A stretch of DNA of 25,429 nt from Helicobacteraceae bacterium (GCA_031275395.1 JAISOU010000082.1:1-25429); one strand, 5' to 3'. Shown: positions 14,589 through 23,111, numbered from the stretch's first letter. Translations and numbers: made by a program. Notes: a model not told the origin generated them from the sequence alone.

Positions 14589-15816
14589 AGGCATGAAAGA
14601 TATTATCGACGACGCGCCAAAATATCAACGAATATTAAATACGGCTATCGACTGCGCGAAAAGGTATGGATTTTCGCTAATAGAAACGCCAATTTTGGAG
14701 GAAACGGCGCTATTTAAGCGATCTGTTGGGGAAAGTAGCGATATCATCGGTAAAGAGAGCTATCAATTTATCGATAAAGGCGGCTTAGACGTTTCTTTGC
14801 GACCGGAAGGCACGGCGGGAGTCGTTCGCGCTTTTATAGAAAAAAAATTAGACAGATCAAACGCAACGCATAGATTTTTCTACCACGGCGCTATGTTTCG
14901 CTATGAACGACCGCAAAAAGGGCGGCATAGAACGTTTCATCAATTCGGCGTGGAAAGTTTTGGAGAAAAGAGCGTTTATGAAGACGCGGCGATCATAGCG
15001 CTTGCGCGCGATATTTTTGATTCGCTGGATATTGCGTATAATCTTGAAATCAATTCGCTAGGCTGTCCAAATTGTATGCCGTCTTATAAAAATAAATTGG
15101 TTAGATTTTTAGAGAATCATTCGACCGATTTATGCGACGATTGCAAACGGCGAAAAGATACCAATCCGATCAGAGCGCTAGATTGTAAAAACGAAGCGTG
15201 TCAAAAGATATATCAAAACGCGCCATTGATAGCGGATTATTTTTGCGGCGAGTGCAAAAGCGATTTTGAAACTTTGCAAACTATTTTGGCGCATAACGGC
15301 ATAAAGTTTGCGCATAATAAAAAACTTGTTCGCGGACTTGACTACTATAATAAAACCGCCTTTGAATTCGTTAGCAAAGATATAGGAACGCAAAGCGCGA
15401 TCGCGGGCGGCGGCAGATACGATAAGCTTGTCGAACAATTAGGAGGAAAACCGACCTTTGCGGTTGGTTTCGCGCTAGGAGTAGAGCGCATTTACGACCT
15501 TGTAGATTCGCCAAAAGAGGGTAGAGAAAAAGAGGGTAGAGAAGGCGTTTATATCGGCGCGATTGATCCTAGCGCGATCGACGACGTTTTTCAATATGCG
15601 ACGCGGCTGCGTAAAAAAATTAAAACTTTTGTCGAGTACGAGCCAAAAAAACTAGCCGCGCACCTAAAAAACGCCGATCGCTTAAACGCTAAAATATGCG
15701 CGGTTATCGGCGAAGACGAGCGCAAAAGCGGCGCAATCTGGATCAAAAACTTAGAAAGCGGCGCGGAAAGCAAACCGCAATTAAACGAATGGCTAAAGGC
15801 TATAACAAATGACTAA
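14572..15816 (+). CDS. hisS: Histidyl-tRNA synthetase
   Basis: A 414-residue class II synthetase. Motif 2 (FRYERPQKGRHRTFHQFGVE region, 109-128), the His-specific GLDYYNKTAFEF and motif 3-like sequence GGGRYDKL plus ALGVERI are present, followed by the C-terminal anticodon-binding domain. Several Cys in the insertion domain (LGCPNCMPS, CDDCKRRK, CKNEACQK, FCGECKS) resemble zinc-binding knuckles. A perfect 15-base in-frame duplication at 15513-15542 gives KEGRE twice in the linker before the anticodon domain. The start overlaps tmk by 17 bases and the end overlaps the methyltransferase gene by 8. Confidence 0.97.
   Translation: MITALRGMKDIIDDAPKYQRILNTAIDCAKRYGFSLIETPILEETALFKRSVGESSDIIGKESYQFIDKGGLDVSLRPEGTAGVVRAFIEKKLDRSNATHRFFYHGAMFRYERPQKGRHRTFHQFGVESFGEKSVYEDAAIIALARDIFDSLDIAYNLEINSLGCPNCMPSYKNKLVRFLENHSTDLCDDCKRRKDTNPIRALDCKNEACQKIYQNAPLIADYFCGECKSDFETLQTILAHNGIKFAHNKKLVRGLDYYNKTAFEFVSKDIGTQSAIAGGGRYDKLVEQLGGKPTFAVGFALGVERIYDLVDSPKEGREKEGREGVYIGAIDPSAIDDVFQYATRLRKKIKTFVEYEPKKLAAHLKNADRLNAKICAVIGEDERKSGAIWIKNLESGAESKPQLNEWLKAITND
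15513..15542 (+). repeat. 15-base perfect tandem duplication inside hisS
   Basis: AAAAGAGGGTAGAGA occurs twice back to back (15513-15527 and 15528-15542), adding five residues (KEGRE) in frame. It lies in the linker between the catalytic and anticodon-binding domains, where length change is likely tolerated. Confidence 0.85.
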
Positions 15817-18055
15817 CATTAGTGCTAAATTATTCAATGGTTTAGATTTTAGCAAGATCGCTAACGATCCCGACTTTAAGGAAGATAGCGTTCGAGAGAG
15901 AATAGTTTTGCCAATTCTTAAGGAATTGGGTTATTCGCAAGAAAATATCGTTCGCAGTAAAACTTTGCAACATCCGTATTTGAAAATTGGTAGCAATAAG
16001 AAAATACCCATTAAACTAATTCCAGATTATTTGCTAAAAATAGAGGATTGTTACGCATGGGTTTTAGACGCTAAAGCGCCAAGCCAAAGCGTCGCAAGCG
16101 ACGACAACGTTGGTCAAGCGTATAGTTACGCAATACATCCAGAAATTAACGCCTCTTATTTTGCTTTATGCAACGGAATAGAATTTGCGTTGTACCGCGC
16201 GAGCCGCGTTCAAACGCCCATACTTTTTTTTAACGTAGCTGAAATAGATCGGCATTTAGAAGCGTTAAAAGCTTTGCTTGCTCCGTCTAGTTTTAAGGCG
16301 GGCAATAAGATAGCCTATTTTATTCATTCGGACAATAAAGAATTTGACTATAAAACTCGTCCATTACCTCAAGAAATCACTGTAAAAAAACAGACCGCAA
16401 AACGTCATTTTGGCGTTCACGGTTATTTTACGCGACAATCGTGGAACGTAGTAGCGGAATATATTAAAAACTTTAGCAAGCCGGGCGATCTTGTGCTTGA
16501 TCCGTTTGGCGGTAGCGGCGTAACCGCAATCGAAGCTATGATGAATCAAAGAAGGTCAATTCATGTGGATCTTAATCCGCTTTCGGTTTTTATTGTTAAA
16601 GCTCTGATAGCTCCAGTTAAACAAGATGAATTATACGAGGCATTCCGCGCGGTAATAGACACATATATAAAATGCGAACCAAAAACAGACGATGAAATAG
16701 CGCTGGCTTTGAAAAAATACAGAGGACCAAAAATTATTCCTTTACCCAAAGGTTCGGATGTTCCGACCTCCGATCTACTTTTTAGTAAAAACCAAATTGC
16801 ACGTTTGGCGTTACTTAAATCAATTATATTGAAGCAAGTTAATAGCCGCATCTGCAGTTTGCTTTTGTTAATGTTTTCAGGGCTTGTAACAAAAGTTAAT
16901 CTCACATATCATCAATCAAAAAATAGAAGTGCTGGAAGGGGCAATGCAAGCGTATTTAGTTATTATAGATATAGAATAGCTAAGGAGATAGTTAATGTCG
17001 ACGTTACGCAGTATTTTGAATCTCGTTACAAGAAGATAAGCGCGGCAAAAAAAGAACTTGAATACTTTATAAACGATAGAAATATAGAGCATATCAAAGT
17101 AGTTAAAGGCACGGCTACAAATCTACACTTTTTACACAACGAAAGCGTCGATTATATCTATACCGATCCGCCTTATGGCAATAAAATACCTTATCTGGAT
17201 TTGTCGGCTATGTGGAACGCTTGGCTGGACTTAGACGTTAGCGAAGAAGATTATCGACTGGAGGCGATCGTAGGCGGCGAACGCAATAAAACAAAAGACG
17301 AATATAACGATTTAATCGCGCAAAGTATTAAAGAGATGTATCGCGTTTTGAAGTTTGATCGCTGGCTTTCATTTGTGTTTGCGCATAAAGATCCAGAATT
17401 TTGGCATTTAATTATAAACGCCGCGGAAAGTTGCGGGTTTGAATATATTGGCGCCGTACCGCAGAAAAACGGACAAACAAGTTTTAAGAAACGGCAAAAT
17501 CCATTCACGGTTTTATCTGGTCAGTTAATTATTAACTTTCGCAAAACTCGCAATCCAAGAGCCATAATAAAAGCAAATCTGGGAATGGATATTGAAGCGA
17601 TCGTTACGCAAACTATAGAAGGCATAATAGCCAAAAATAACGGCGCTACTTTAGAGCAGATAAACGACGAGTTAATTATTAAAGGACTCCTTCTCGGCTT
17701 TCTCGATCTGCTAAAAAAACAATATGTCGATTTAACGCCTTTGTTAACGAGTCATTTTGAATATGACGACGCCGCTCAGAAATTTTTTATAAAAAAGAAC
17801 GCAAAGTTTATGACAAAAATAGACGTTCGTTTGCGAATACGGTATTATTTAATCAGTTTTCTGACGCGTTTGGAACGGGAAAACAAAAGCGCGCATTTCG
17901 ACGATATTATTTTAGAGATACTTCCGCTTCTCAAAAATGGAATAACTCCTCAAGAGCAAACAATCTTGAACGTTTTGGAATCGATCGCCGAGCGAGCGGA
18001 CGACAATTCATGGCGATTAAGGCGTAAGGGTCAAGGTACTCTTGATTTAATATAA
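15809..18055 (+). CDS. Fused PD-(D/E)xK nuclease-like domain and DNA amino-methyltransferase
   Basis: A 748-residue protein. Residues about 20-160 resemble the HsdR N-terminal nuclease domain: DSVRERIVLPIL, then Pro72-Asp73 (LIPDYLLKI) and Asp87-Ala-Lys89 (WVLDAKAP), a PD...DxK pattern. About 200-580 is a SAM-dependent DNA methyltransferase: motif I DPFGGSG at 231-237, HVDLNPLSVFIVKAL at 252-266, and catalytic DPPY at 453-456 (YTDPPYGNKIPYLDLS). The motif I-first order, with about 215 residues between, recalls COG1743-type methylases and leaves room for a target-recognition region. Residues 590-748 are helical and unrecognised. It overlaps hisS by 8 bases and ends 10 bases before speA. No separate restriction gene is present. 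It could be a single-chain restriction-modification enzyme or a methyltransferase with a non-cutting domain; the target sequence is unknown. The gene looks richer in A+T than its neighbours and has no GCGATCGC. Confidence 0.85.
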   Translation: MTNISAKLFNGLDFSKIANDPDFKEDSVRERIVLPILKELGYSQENIVRSKTLQHPYLKIGSNKKIPIKLIPDYLLKIEDCYAWVLDAKAPSQSVASDDNVGQAYSYAIHPEINASYFALCNGIEFALYRASRVQTPILFFNVAEIDRHLEALKALLAPSSFKAGNKIAYFIHSDNKEFDYKTRPLPQEITVKKQTAKRHFGVHGYFTRQSWNVVAEYIKNFSKPGDLVLDPFGGSGVTAIEAMMNQRRSIHVDLNPLSVFIVKALIAPVKQDELYEAFRAVIDTYIKCEPKTDDEIALALKKYRGPKIIPLPKGSDVPTSDLLFSKNQIARLALLKSIILKQVNSRICSLLLLMFSGLVTKVNLTYHQSKNRSAGRGNASVFSYYRYRIAKEIVNVDVTQYFESRYKKISAAKKELEYFINDRNIEHIKVVKGTATNLHFLHNESVDYIYTDPPYGNKIPYLDLSAMWNAWLDLDVSEEDYRLEAIVGGERNKTKDEYNDLIAQSIKEMYRVLKFDRWLSFVFAHKDPEFWHLIINAAESCGFEYIGAVPQKNGQTSFKKRQNPFTVLSGQLIINFRKTRNPRAIIKANLGMDIEAIVTQTIEGIIAKNNGATLEQINDELIIKGLLLGFLDLLKKQYVDLTPLLTSHFEYDDAAQKFFIKKNAKFMTKIDVRLRIRYYLISFLTRLERENKSAHFDDIILEILPLLKNGITPQEQTILNVLESIAERADDNSWRLRRKGQGTLDLI

Positions 18056-18065
18056 AATAAGGAAA

Positions 18066-19919
18066 ATGGTGAAAAATAAAGAGATACCAAACGATTACGG
18101 TTTAAGCATTTGGGGAGGCGCTAACTTTACGATCGAAGGTGGTAAAGTATGCGTAAATAGCGGGTCGCGTCCGGCGATTTTGGATATTGTTAACGAGATT
18201 CGCACGGACGGATATAGAGGGCCTCTGCTTTTGCGTTTTCCGCATTTGGTAAAAAAACAGATCAACAAGCTCTACCGCGCTTTTAGCGCCTCAAAAAAAG
18301 AGTATAAATATAGCGGACGCTTTCAGGCGGTTTTTCCGTTAAAAGTTAATCAGTTTCCTAGTTTTCTAAAGATATTGATCGAAGAAGGTAAAGAGTATGG
18401 CTACGGTTTAGAAGCGGGTAGTAAAGCGGAGTTAATTATAGCGATGGCGTATAACCGCGAAGACGCTCCGATCACCGTTAACGGTTTTAAGGACGAAGAA
18501 ATGATCTCTTTAGGTTTTATCGCCAAAGAGATGGGACACGATATTACGCTTACGATCGAAGGCCTTGGCGAGCTTGACGCTATTTTAGATATGCAGAAGA
18601 AGACGGGCGATCCAATGCCGGATATTGGTATTCGTATTCGCTTGCATACCGCAGGCATAGGCATTTGGGGTAAAAGCGGCGGCATAAACGCCAAATTTGG
18701 TTTAACAAGCGCCGAACTTATGCGCGCCGTTCAGCTGTTAAAAAAGTTTGGTCAAATCGATAAATTGACGATGATTCATTTTCATATCGGCAGTCAAATG
18801 GAAGATATTGCTCCGTTAAAACGCGCTCTAAGAGAGGCGGGTAATATCTACGCCGAATTAAGAAAGATGGGCGCGGTTAATTTACGAGCGATTAACTTAG
18901 GCGGCGGTTTGGCGGTAGAATACTCGCAAGACGCGCAAAGCAAGAGCGCTTCGTATTCATTGCAAGAAGTCGCAAACGACGTTGTGTTTTTACTTAAATC
19001 GATCTGCGAAAATAAAGGCGTGGAAGAGCCTGATATTTTCACGGAATCCGGACGGCTCGTCGCCGCAAGCCACGCCGTTTTGGTCGCGCCCGTGCTAGAG
19101 CTTTTCACGCAAGAATATACCGAAAAAGCGTTAAATCTAAAAGAAAAAGGAAACCCGCCGCTCGTTAGCGAATTATACGATCTGTATCGAACGCTAAACG
19201 AGAAAAACGCCGCCGAATATCTACACGACAGCTTAGATCATATGGAATCGTTATTGACCCTTTTCGATCTCGGTTATATAGATTTGCAAGATCGATCTAA
19301 TACGGAGGTATTAACGCATTTGATTATTCGCAAGGCTTTAGATAGCGCCGCGCATTTAAGCGAGCGCGATCGGCTTCAGCAACGTATTCAAGAAAAGTAC
19401 CTTGTTAATTTTAGCTTATTTCAAAGTATGCCGGACTATTGGGGTTTGGGGCAAGAGTTTCCGATTATGCCGCTCGATCGGCTTGATAAAAAACCCGGGA
19501 GATCGGCTAGTCTTTGGGATATAACGTGCGATAGCGACGGCGAAATAACCTTTAAGACAAAACGCCCGCTCTTTTTGCACGACGTCGATCTAAACGAACG
19601 CAACTATTTTTTAGCGTTTTTTCTTGTAGGAGCGTATCAAGAGGCGTTGGGAATGCGTCATAATCTTTTTTCTCATCCCACCGAAGCGGTCGTAGAGATC
19701 GACGAGGACGGCTACTATATTCGAGATTTGAAACCTTCGGCTAGTTTGCTCGATATACTAGACGATATAGATTACGATATAACCGACGTTCAAAAACAGC
19801 TTAAAAAACGCATAGAACGATCGGAGCTAATTCCAGAAGAAAAACGCCAAGACGTTTTAGCGGAACTATACTTATATCTTAGCGAAAACGGCTACCTGAA
19901 AACAACGCGCCTAGTCTAA
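18066..19919 (+). CDS. speA: Biosynthetic arginine decarboxylase
   Basis: A 617-residue PLP enzyme converting arginine to agmatine for polyamine synthesis. The PLP lysine is Lys93 in FPLKVNQFPS. HFHIGSQ, GGGLAVEYSQ and the C-terminal WDITCDSDGEITF with the catalytic-region Cys are all present, and length is normal for the SpeA family. AAGGA lies only 2 bases before the ATG at 18066 but 5 before the next codon, a GTG, so the true start could be the GTG at 18069. It is last in the coaD-tmk-hisS-methyltransferase run; hisS-speA adjacency is common in Campylobacterota as I recall, with the methyltransferase gene being the extra piece here. Confidence 0.96.
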   Translation: MVKNKEIPNDYGLSIWGGANFTIEGGKVCVNSGSRPAILDIVNEIRTDGYRGPLLLRFPHLVKKQINKLYRAFSASKKEYKYSGRFQAVFPLKVNQFPSFLKILIEEGKEYGYGLEAGSKAELIIAMAYNREDAPITVNGFKDEEMISLGFIAKEMGHDITLTIEGLGELDAILDMQKKTGDPMPDIGIRIRLHTAGIGIWGKSGGINAKFGLTSAELMRAVQLLKKFGQIDKLTMIHFHIGSQMEDIAPLKRALREAGNIYAELRKMGAVNLRAINLGGGLAVEYSQDAQSKSASYSLQEVANDVVFLLKSICENKGVEEPDIFTESGRLVAASHAVLVAPVLELFTQEYTEKALNLKEKGNPPLVSELYDLYRTLNEKNAAEYLHDSLDHMESLLTLFDLGYIDLQDRSNTEVLTHLIIRKALDSAAHLSERDRLQQRIQEKYLVNFSLFQSMPDYWGLGQEFPIMPLDRLDKKPGRSASLWDITCDSDGEITFKTKRPLFLHDVDLNERNYFLAFFLVGAYQEALGMRHNLFSHPTEAVVEIDEDGYYIRDLKPSASLLDILDDIDYDITDVQKQLKKRIERSELIPEEKRQDVLAELYLYLSENGYLKTTRLV

Positions 19920-19980
19920 AGTTATCCGCCCTGATTTAGCGAAAACTGACTAGGAATTAAGAAAAAGCGAACGCGAGAGT

Positions 19981-20055
19981 TTAGAGATTATGGAGCGCGG
20001 GCGCAAGGCTAACCGATCGCGGGGCGATAAGAGGAACAAACTTGCGTCGCGCCAT
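19981..20055 (-). CDS. Possible 24-residue mini-protein with a sequestered start
   Basis: On the minus strand a TATAAT box (20081-20086) is followed by AAAGAGGAAAAG as a strong ribosome site and an ATG at 20055, then 24 codons (beginning MARRKFVPLIAPRSV) and TAA. Most of this stretch is also part of the fold-back structure 19988-20068: the ribosome site is complementary to codons inside the frame, and the ATG region pairs with its 3' end. No family recognised. This design recalls mRNAs of small type I toxins, but that is only an analogy. It may equally be non-coding RNA. Confidence 0.3.
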   Translation of the reverse strand: MARRKFVPLIAPRSVSLAPALHNL

Positions 20056-20068
20056 AACTTTTCCTCTT
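19988..20068. ncRNA. Strongly structured, pseudoknot-capable element between speA and gltD
   Basis: Plus-strand coordinates. CGCAAG (20002-20007) pairs with CTTGCG (20041-20046); GCGCG (19995-19999) with CGCGC (20048-20052); TTAT (19988-19991) with ATAA (20054-20057). Inside is the hairpin ATCGC-GGG-GCGAT (20016-20028). AAGAGGAA (20029-20036) is perfectly complementary to TTCCTCTT (20061-20068) and interlocks with the first helix, giving an H-type pseudoknot or two exclusive folds. The same pairings exist in RNA from either strand. I recognise no known riboswitch, SRP or RNase P core. A minus-strand TATAAT at 20081-20086 would transcribe it. Confidence 0.45.
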
Positions 20069-20080
20069 TGAAGGCTTAAA

Positions 20081-20086
20081 ATTATA
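20081..20086 (-). promoter_or_regulatory. Predicted -10 box (TATAAT) reading into the structured element
   Basis: A perfect TATAAT on the minus strand. Start near 20074 would give a leader of about 19 nt before the mini-ORF ATG at 20055. It points away from gltD, toward the 3' end of speA. Confidence 0.45.
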
Positions 20087-20106
20087 GCCACGTAGGTAAA
20101 AATCGC

Positions 20107-20112
20107 TAAAAT
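20107..20112 (+). promoter_or_regulatory. Possible -10 box (TAAAAT) of gltD
   Basis: TAAAAT 30 bases before the gltD ATG at 20143, with AAAGGA at 20127-20132 as ribosome site, about 10 nt from the ATG. The match is weaker than the other promoters noted. Confidence 0.35.
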
Positions 20113-20142
20113 CGCAAATCTGCGTTAAAGGACGCGAAAAAT

Positions 20143-21519
20143 ATGCAAAACTTTACTAAAATTGAAAGATTAACGCCCAAAAAGGCTCAAGCGCTTGATC
20201 GTCTAAAGAGCTTTGGAGAGATTTATTCGCTTTTTGACGGCGGCAAAGCCGCTTCGCAAGCCGAGCGTTGCGTTCAGTGCGGAAACCCTTATTGTTCCGT
20301 TTGCGGTTGCCCGCTTCATAACTATATTCCCTATTGGCTCAAGGCGATCGCGGAGAATAACCGTGTCGGCGCGTTTCGTTTAAGCTCGGAAAACTCGCCT
20401 TTTCCAGAGATACTCGGGCGTATTTGCCCGCAAGATCGCCTTTGCGAAAGCGCCTGTACGCTTGGCGCGGATAACTTTGGCGCGATCAGCATAGGCGCGA
20501 TTGAAACGGCGATCAACGAAAACGCTTTCGAGCTTGGCGAATCGATCGCCTATCCTGCGGTGACAAGCGGCAAAAAAGTAGCCGTTATCGGTAGCGGCCC
20601 TGCTTCGCTTTCGGCGGCGACCTTTTTGGCGAGGGCGAAAATCGCCGTCGAGATTTTTGAAAAAGACGAAAGGGCGGGCGGACTTCTCACGTTCGGCATA
20701 CCTAATTTTAAGCTGGATAAAAGGGTTGTCGATCGCCGCTTTGAATGGCTGAAAAAAGCGGGCGTAAAGATCCGTCTTGGAGCGGAAGTTGGAAAAGAGG
20801 TCGATTTCAAAGATTTAACCGATCGTTTTGACGCGGTTTTTGTAGGCGTAGGCGCGAGAAGGAGCGCGGCGGCGAAAATCGCAAACGAGGACGCGCGCGG
20901 CGTTTTGCCCGCGATCGATTTTCTAAACGCGACGCAAAAAAACCTGTTTGGCGGCGCGAAAGATCCGCGTTTTGACGTAAAAAATAAAAAAGTCGTCGTA
21001 ATCGGCGGCGGCGATACGGCTATGGATTGCGTCCGAACGGCTTTAAGACTGGGCGCTTCAAGCGTCGTTTGCGTTTATCGGCGCGGCGAGAGCGATATGC
21101 CGGGCGCGAAAAAGGAGTTTATCAACGCCAAAGAGGAGGGCGCGGAGTTTATTTTTAACCGCGCTCCAAATCGGATCGAGATCAAAGAGGGTAAAGCGCT
21201 AAGCGTCGTTTTTGACGAAACAAAACTAGAAAGCGACGGTAAACGCGGCAAGCTAATCGTATTAAAAGGACAAGAGCAAAAAATTGAAGCGGACGTTGTA
21301 ATTATGGCACTTGGCTTTGAGCATCAGGAAAAATCGTGGTTAAAAGGGGTGAAACTCGCCGATAACGGCGCGATTGTCGTCGATCAAAACGGAAAAACGA
21401 GCCATAGCAAGGTTTATGCGGGGGGCGACGCAGTTCGCGGCGCAAGTTTAGCGGTCAAAGCGGCGGCGGACGGCAAAGTCGCCGCGCTAGCGATCATAAA
21501 GACCCTGTTAATCGATTAA
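20143..21519 (+). CDS. gltD: Glutamate synthase small subunit (NADPH-GOGAT beta chain)
   Basis: A 458-residue flavoprotein that passes electrons from NAD(P)H to the glutamate synthase large subunit. An N-terminal iron-sulfur region carries Cys43, 46, 51, 54 and 56 (RCVQCGNPYCSVCGCP) and Cys95, 101 and 105 (RICPQDRLCESAC). The FAD-binding VAVIGSGPASLSAA lies at 146-159, the NAD(P)H-binding VVVIGGGDTAMDCVR at 284-298, and the C-terminal FAD motif YAGGDAVRGASL at 425-436. No gltB lies next to it, so either gltB is elsewhere or this is a GltD-like oxidoreductase with another partner. It is one base from the next gene, indicating an operon with the phosphatase, accD and rlmH. Confidence 0.9.
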   Translation: MQNFTKIERLTPKKAQALDRLKSFGEIYSLFDGGKAASQAERCVQCGNPYCSVCGCPLHNYIPYWLKAIAENNRVGAFRLSSENSPFPEILGRICPQDRLCESACTLGADNFGAISIGAIETAINENAFELGESIAYPAVTSGKKVAVIGSGPASLSAATFLARAKIAVEIFEKDERAGGLLTFGIPNFKLDKRVVDRRFEWLKKAGVKIRLGAEVGKEVDFKDLTDRFDAVFVGVGARRSAAAKIANEDARGVLPAIDFLNATQKNLFGGAKDPRFDVKNKKVVVIGGGDTAMDCVRTALRLGASSVVCVYRRGESDMPGAKKEFINAKEEGAEFIFNRAPNRIEIKEGKALSVVFDETKLESDGKRGKLIVLKGQEQKIEADVVIMALGFEHQEKSWLKGVKLADNGAIVVDQNGKTSHSKVYAGGDAVRGASLAVKAAADGKVAALAIIKTLLID

Positions 21520-21520
21520 A

Positions 21521-22249
21521 ATGCAAGCGTTTATAGAAGCCGCGATCGACGCAAATCAAGAGATCGCCGCTCTTTTGCGCCGCAACGAGGACGATTCGCT
21601 TTTTTATCCCGACGGCAGAATCGGCTACGGCGGCGATCGCAGTTTGAAAATCGATCTGATCGCCGAAGAGATATTTATTAAACGTTTGGGCGGTTTTGGG
21701 CGGATAAACTCGGAAGAGTGCGGACCAATCGGCGACGGCAAAGACGAGATCATAATCGATCCGATCGACGGTAGCGCGAATATCGCCTCCGGTTTTCCGT
21801 ATTACGGCGCGTCTGTCGCCTTAAAAAGCGGCGTTAAAGCGGTCGCGTCGATCGTGTGCAATTTGGCAAACGGCGATTATTTTGTCAAACTCCGCGACGA
21901 AACCTATCGATCAAATCTTTACGATCCAAAAAAACTGCCGTTAGAACGCGCCCTAAAACCTCAAGCCGGTTTTTTTGAAAAGGCGTATTCGCACCCAAAA
22001 TTAGCCAAAGCGCTTAATAAAAACGGTTTTAAGTTTAGAAGTCCGGGCGCGCTTGCGCTTTCGCTCGCCTACGCGCATGGCGCTAGTTTTGTCGCGGCTG
22101 CGGGAGCGCCCCGCGAATATGATATAATCGCAGGCTTGCATTTGTGCGAAGATTTACATATTTTCAGAAACGAAAAGTTGATTTTGGTTAGCGCGGATCA
22201 GGCGGTTTTTGAACGTTTGAAGTCGGTTTTTATCGAGGGCGAATTATGA
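21521..22249 (+). CDS. Inositol-monophosphatase-family phosphatase
   Basis: A 242-residue member of the IMPase/FBPase/CysQ superfamily. Metal-binding residues are Glu65-Glu66 (NSEECG), Asp80 and Asp83 in DPIDGSAN (80-87), and Asp201 in REYDIIAGLHLCED. The substrate may be inositol phosphate, fructose bisphosphate or PAP; sequence alone does not decide. The ATG follows the gltD stop by one base, and its stop overlaps accD by ATGA. In Campylobacter a similar gene also precedes accD, as I recall. Confidence 0.88.
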   Translation: MQAFIEAAIDANQEIAALLRRNEDDSLFYPDGRIGYGGDRSLKIDLIAEEIFIKRLGGFGRINSEECGPIGDGKDEIIIDPIDGSANIASGFPYYGASVALKSGVKAVASIVCNLANGDYFVKLRDETYRSNLYDPKKLPLERALKPQAGFFEKAYSHPKLAKALNKNGFKFRSPGALALSLAYAHGASFVAAAGAPREYDIIAGLHLCEDLHIFRNEKLILVSADQAVFERLKSVFIEGEL

Positions 22250-23088
22250 ATATTGGCGAACTTTTTAAGCGCGTCAAGCGCGAGCGACCAGATACCAAAG
22301 AGGCTCCTAGTCATTGGATCAAATGCAAAAGATGTCAGGCTATTATGTATTACAAAGAGGTCGCCGTAAAACAATACGTCTGCCCAAAATGCGGCTTGCA
22401 TATGCGTATTAGCGCGAAAGATCGTATGGAACTTTTAACCGACGAGGGTAGTTTCGTAGAGTTTGATTCCAATCTAAAAGCGGTCGATCCGCTTAACTTT
22501 TCAGACAAGAAAAGCTACGCGCAACGCCTAGAAGAGGGCTTCAAAAAGACGGGGCGGCACTCTGCGGTCAATGCGGGCGAATGTTTGATCGGCGGCGTTA
22601 GCGCTCAAATTGTCGTTTTTGATTTTGATTTTATGGGCGGTTCTTTGGGAAGCGTAGAGGGCGAAAAGATCGTCCGCGCAGTCGATCGCGCAATTGCAAA
22701 GCGGTGCGGTTTAGTCATCATTAGCGCAAGCGGCGGGGCGCGAATGCAAGAATCGACCTTTAGTTTAATGCAAATGGCAAAAACGAGCGCCGCGCTCAAA
22801 AAACTCTCTTCGGCTAAGTTGCCGTTTATTTCGGTTTTGACCGACCCGACGTTTGGCGGCGTCAGCGCGAGTTTTGCCTTTTTGGGCGATATTATCATCG
22901 CCGAACCGGGCGCAATGGTGGGTTTTGCGGGTGCGAGGGTGATCAAACAGACGATCGGCTCCGATCTGCCCAACGGCTTTCAGAGCGCCGAGTTTTTATT
23001 GGATCGCGGGTTGATCGATATGATTGTCGATCGCGATCATCTTAAAACGACTATTGCCGATCTGCTTCGTTATACCGCCCGATCCTAA
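22246..23088 (+). CDS. accD: Acetyl-CoA carboxylase carboxyltransferase beta subunit
   Basis: A 280-residue subunit that works with AccA to move the carboxyl group from biotin to acetyl-CoA, giving malonyl-CoA for fatty-acid synthesis. A four-Cys zinc ribbon lies near the N-terminus: Cys27, 30, 46 and 49 (CKRCQ...CPKCG). The crotonase-fold core includes SASGGARMQESTFSLMQMAK and TDPTFGGVSASFA, with the oxyanion-forming Gly residues present. It overlaps the phosphatase gene by 4 bases and is followed after 23 bases by rlmH, an order I recall from Campylobacter. Confidence 0.96.
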   Translation: MNIGELFKRVKRERPDTKEAPSHWIKCKRCQAIMYYKEVAVKQYVCPKCGLHMRISAKDRMELLTDEGSFVEFDSNLKAVDPLNFSDKKSYAQRLEEGFKKTGRHSAVNAGECLIGGVSAQIVVFDFDFMGGSLGSVEGEKIVRAVDRAIAKRCGLVIISASGGARMQESTFSLMQMAKTSAALKKLSSAKLPFISVLTDPTFGGVSASFAFLGDIIIAEPGAMVGFAGARVIKQTIGSDLPNGFQSAEFLLDRGLIDMIVDRDHLKTTIADLLRYTARS

Positions 23089-23111
23089 ACGGCTTTCGTT
23101 ACGGCGGCGCT

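Noticed and set aside
15809-18055. Member of a multi-gene BREX, DISARM or type I system
   Set aside because: No partner genes (PglZ, helicase, HsdS or HsdR) lie nearby; both flanks are housekeeping genes.
19988-20068. SRP RNA, 6S RNA, RNase P or a known riboswitch
   Set aside because: None of the conserved cores that I know (for example the GGAAGCA-type SRP loop or the RNase P GAGGAAAGTCC) is present; left as an unassigned structured element.
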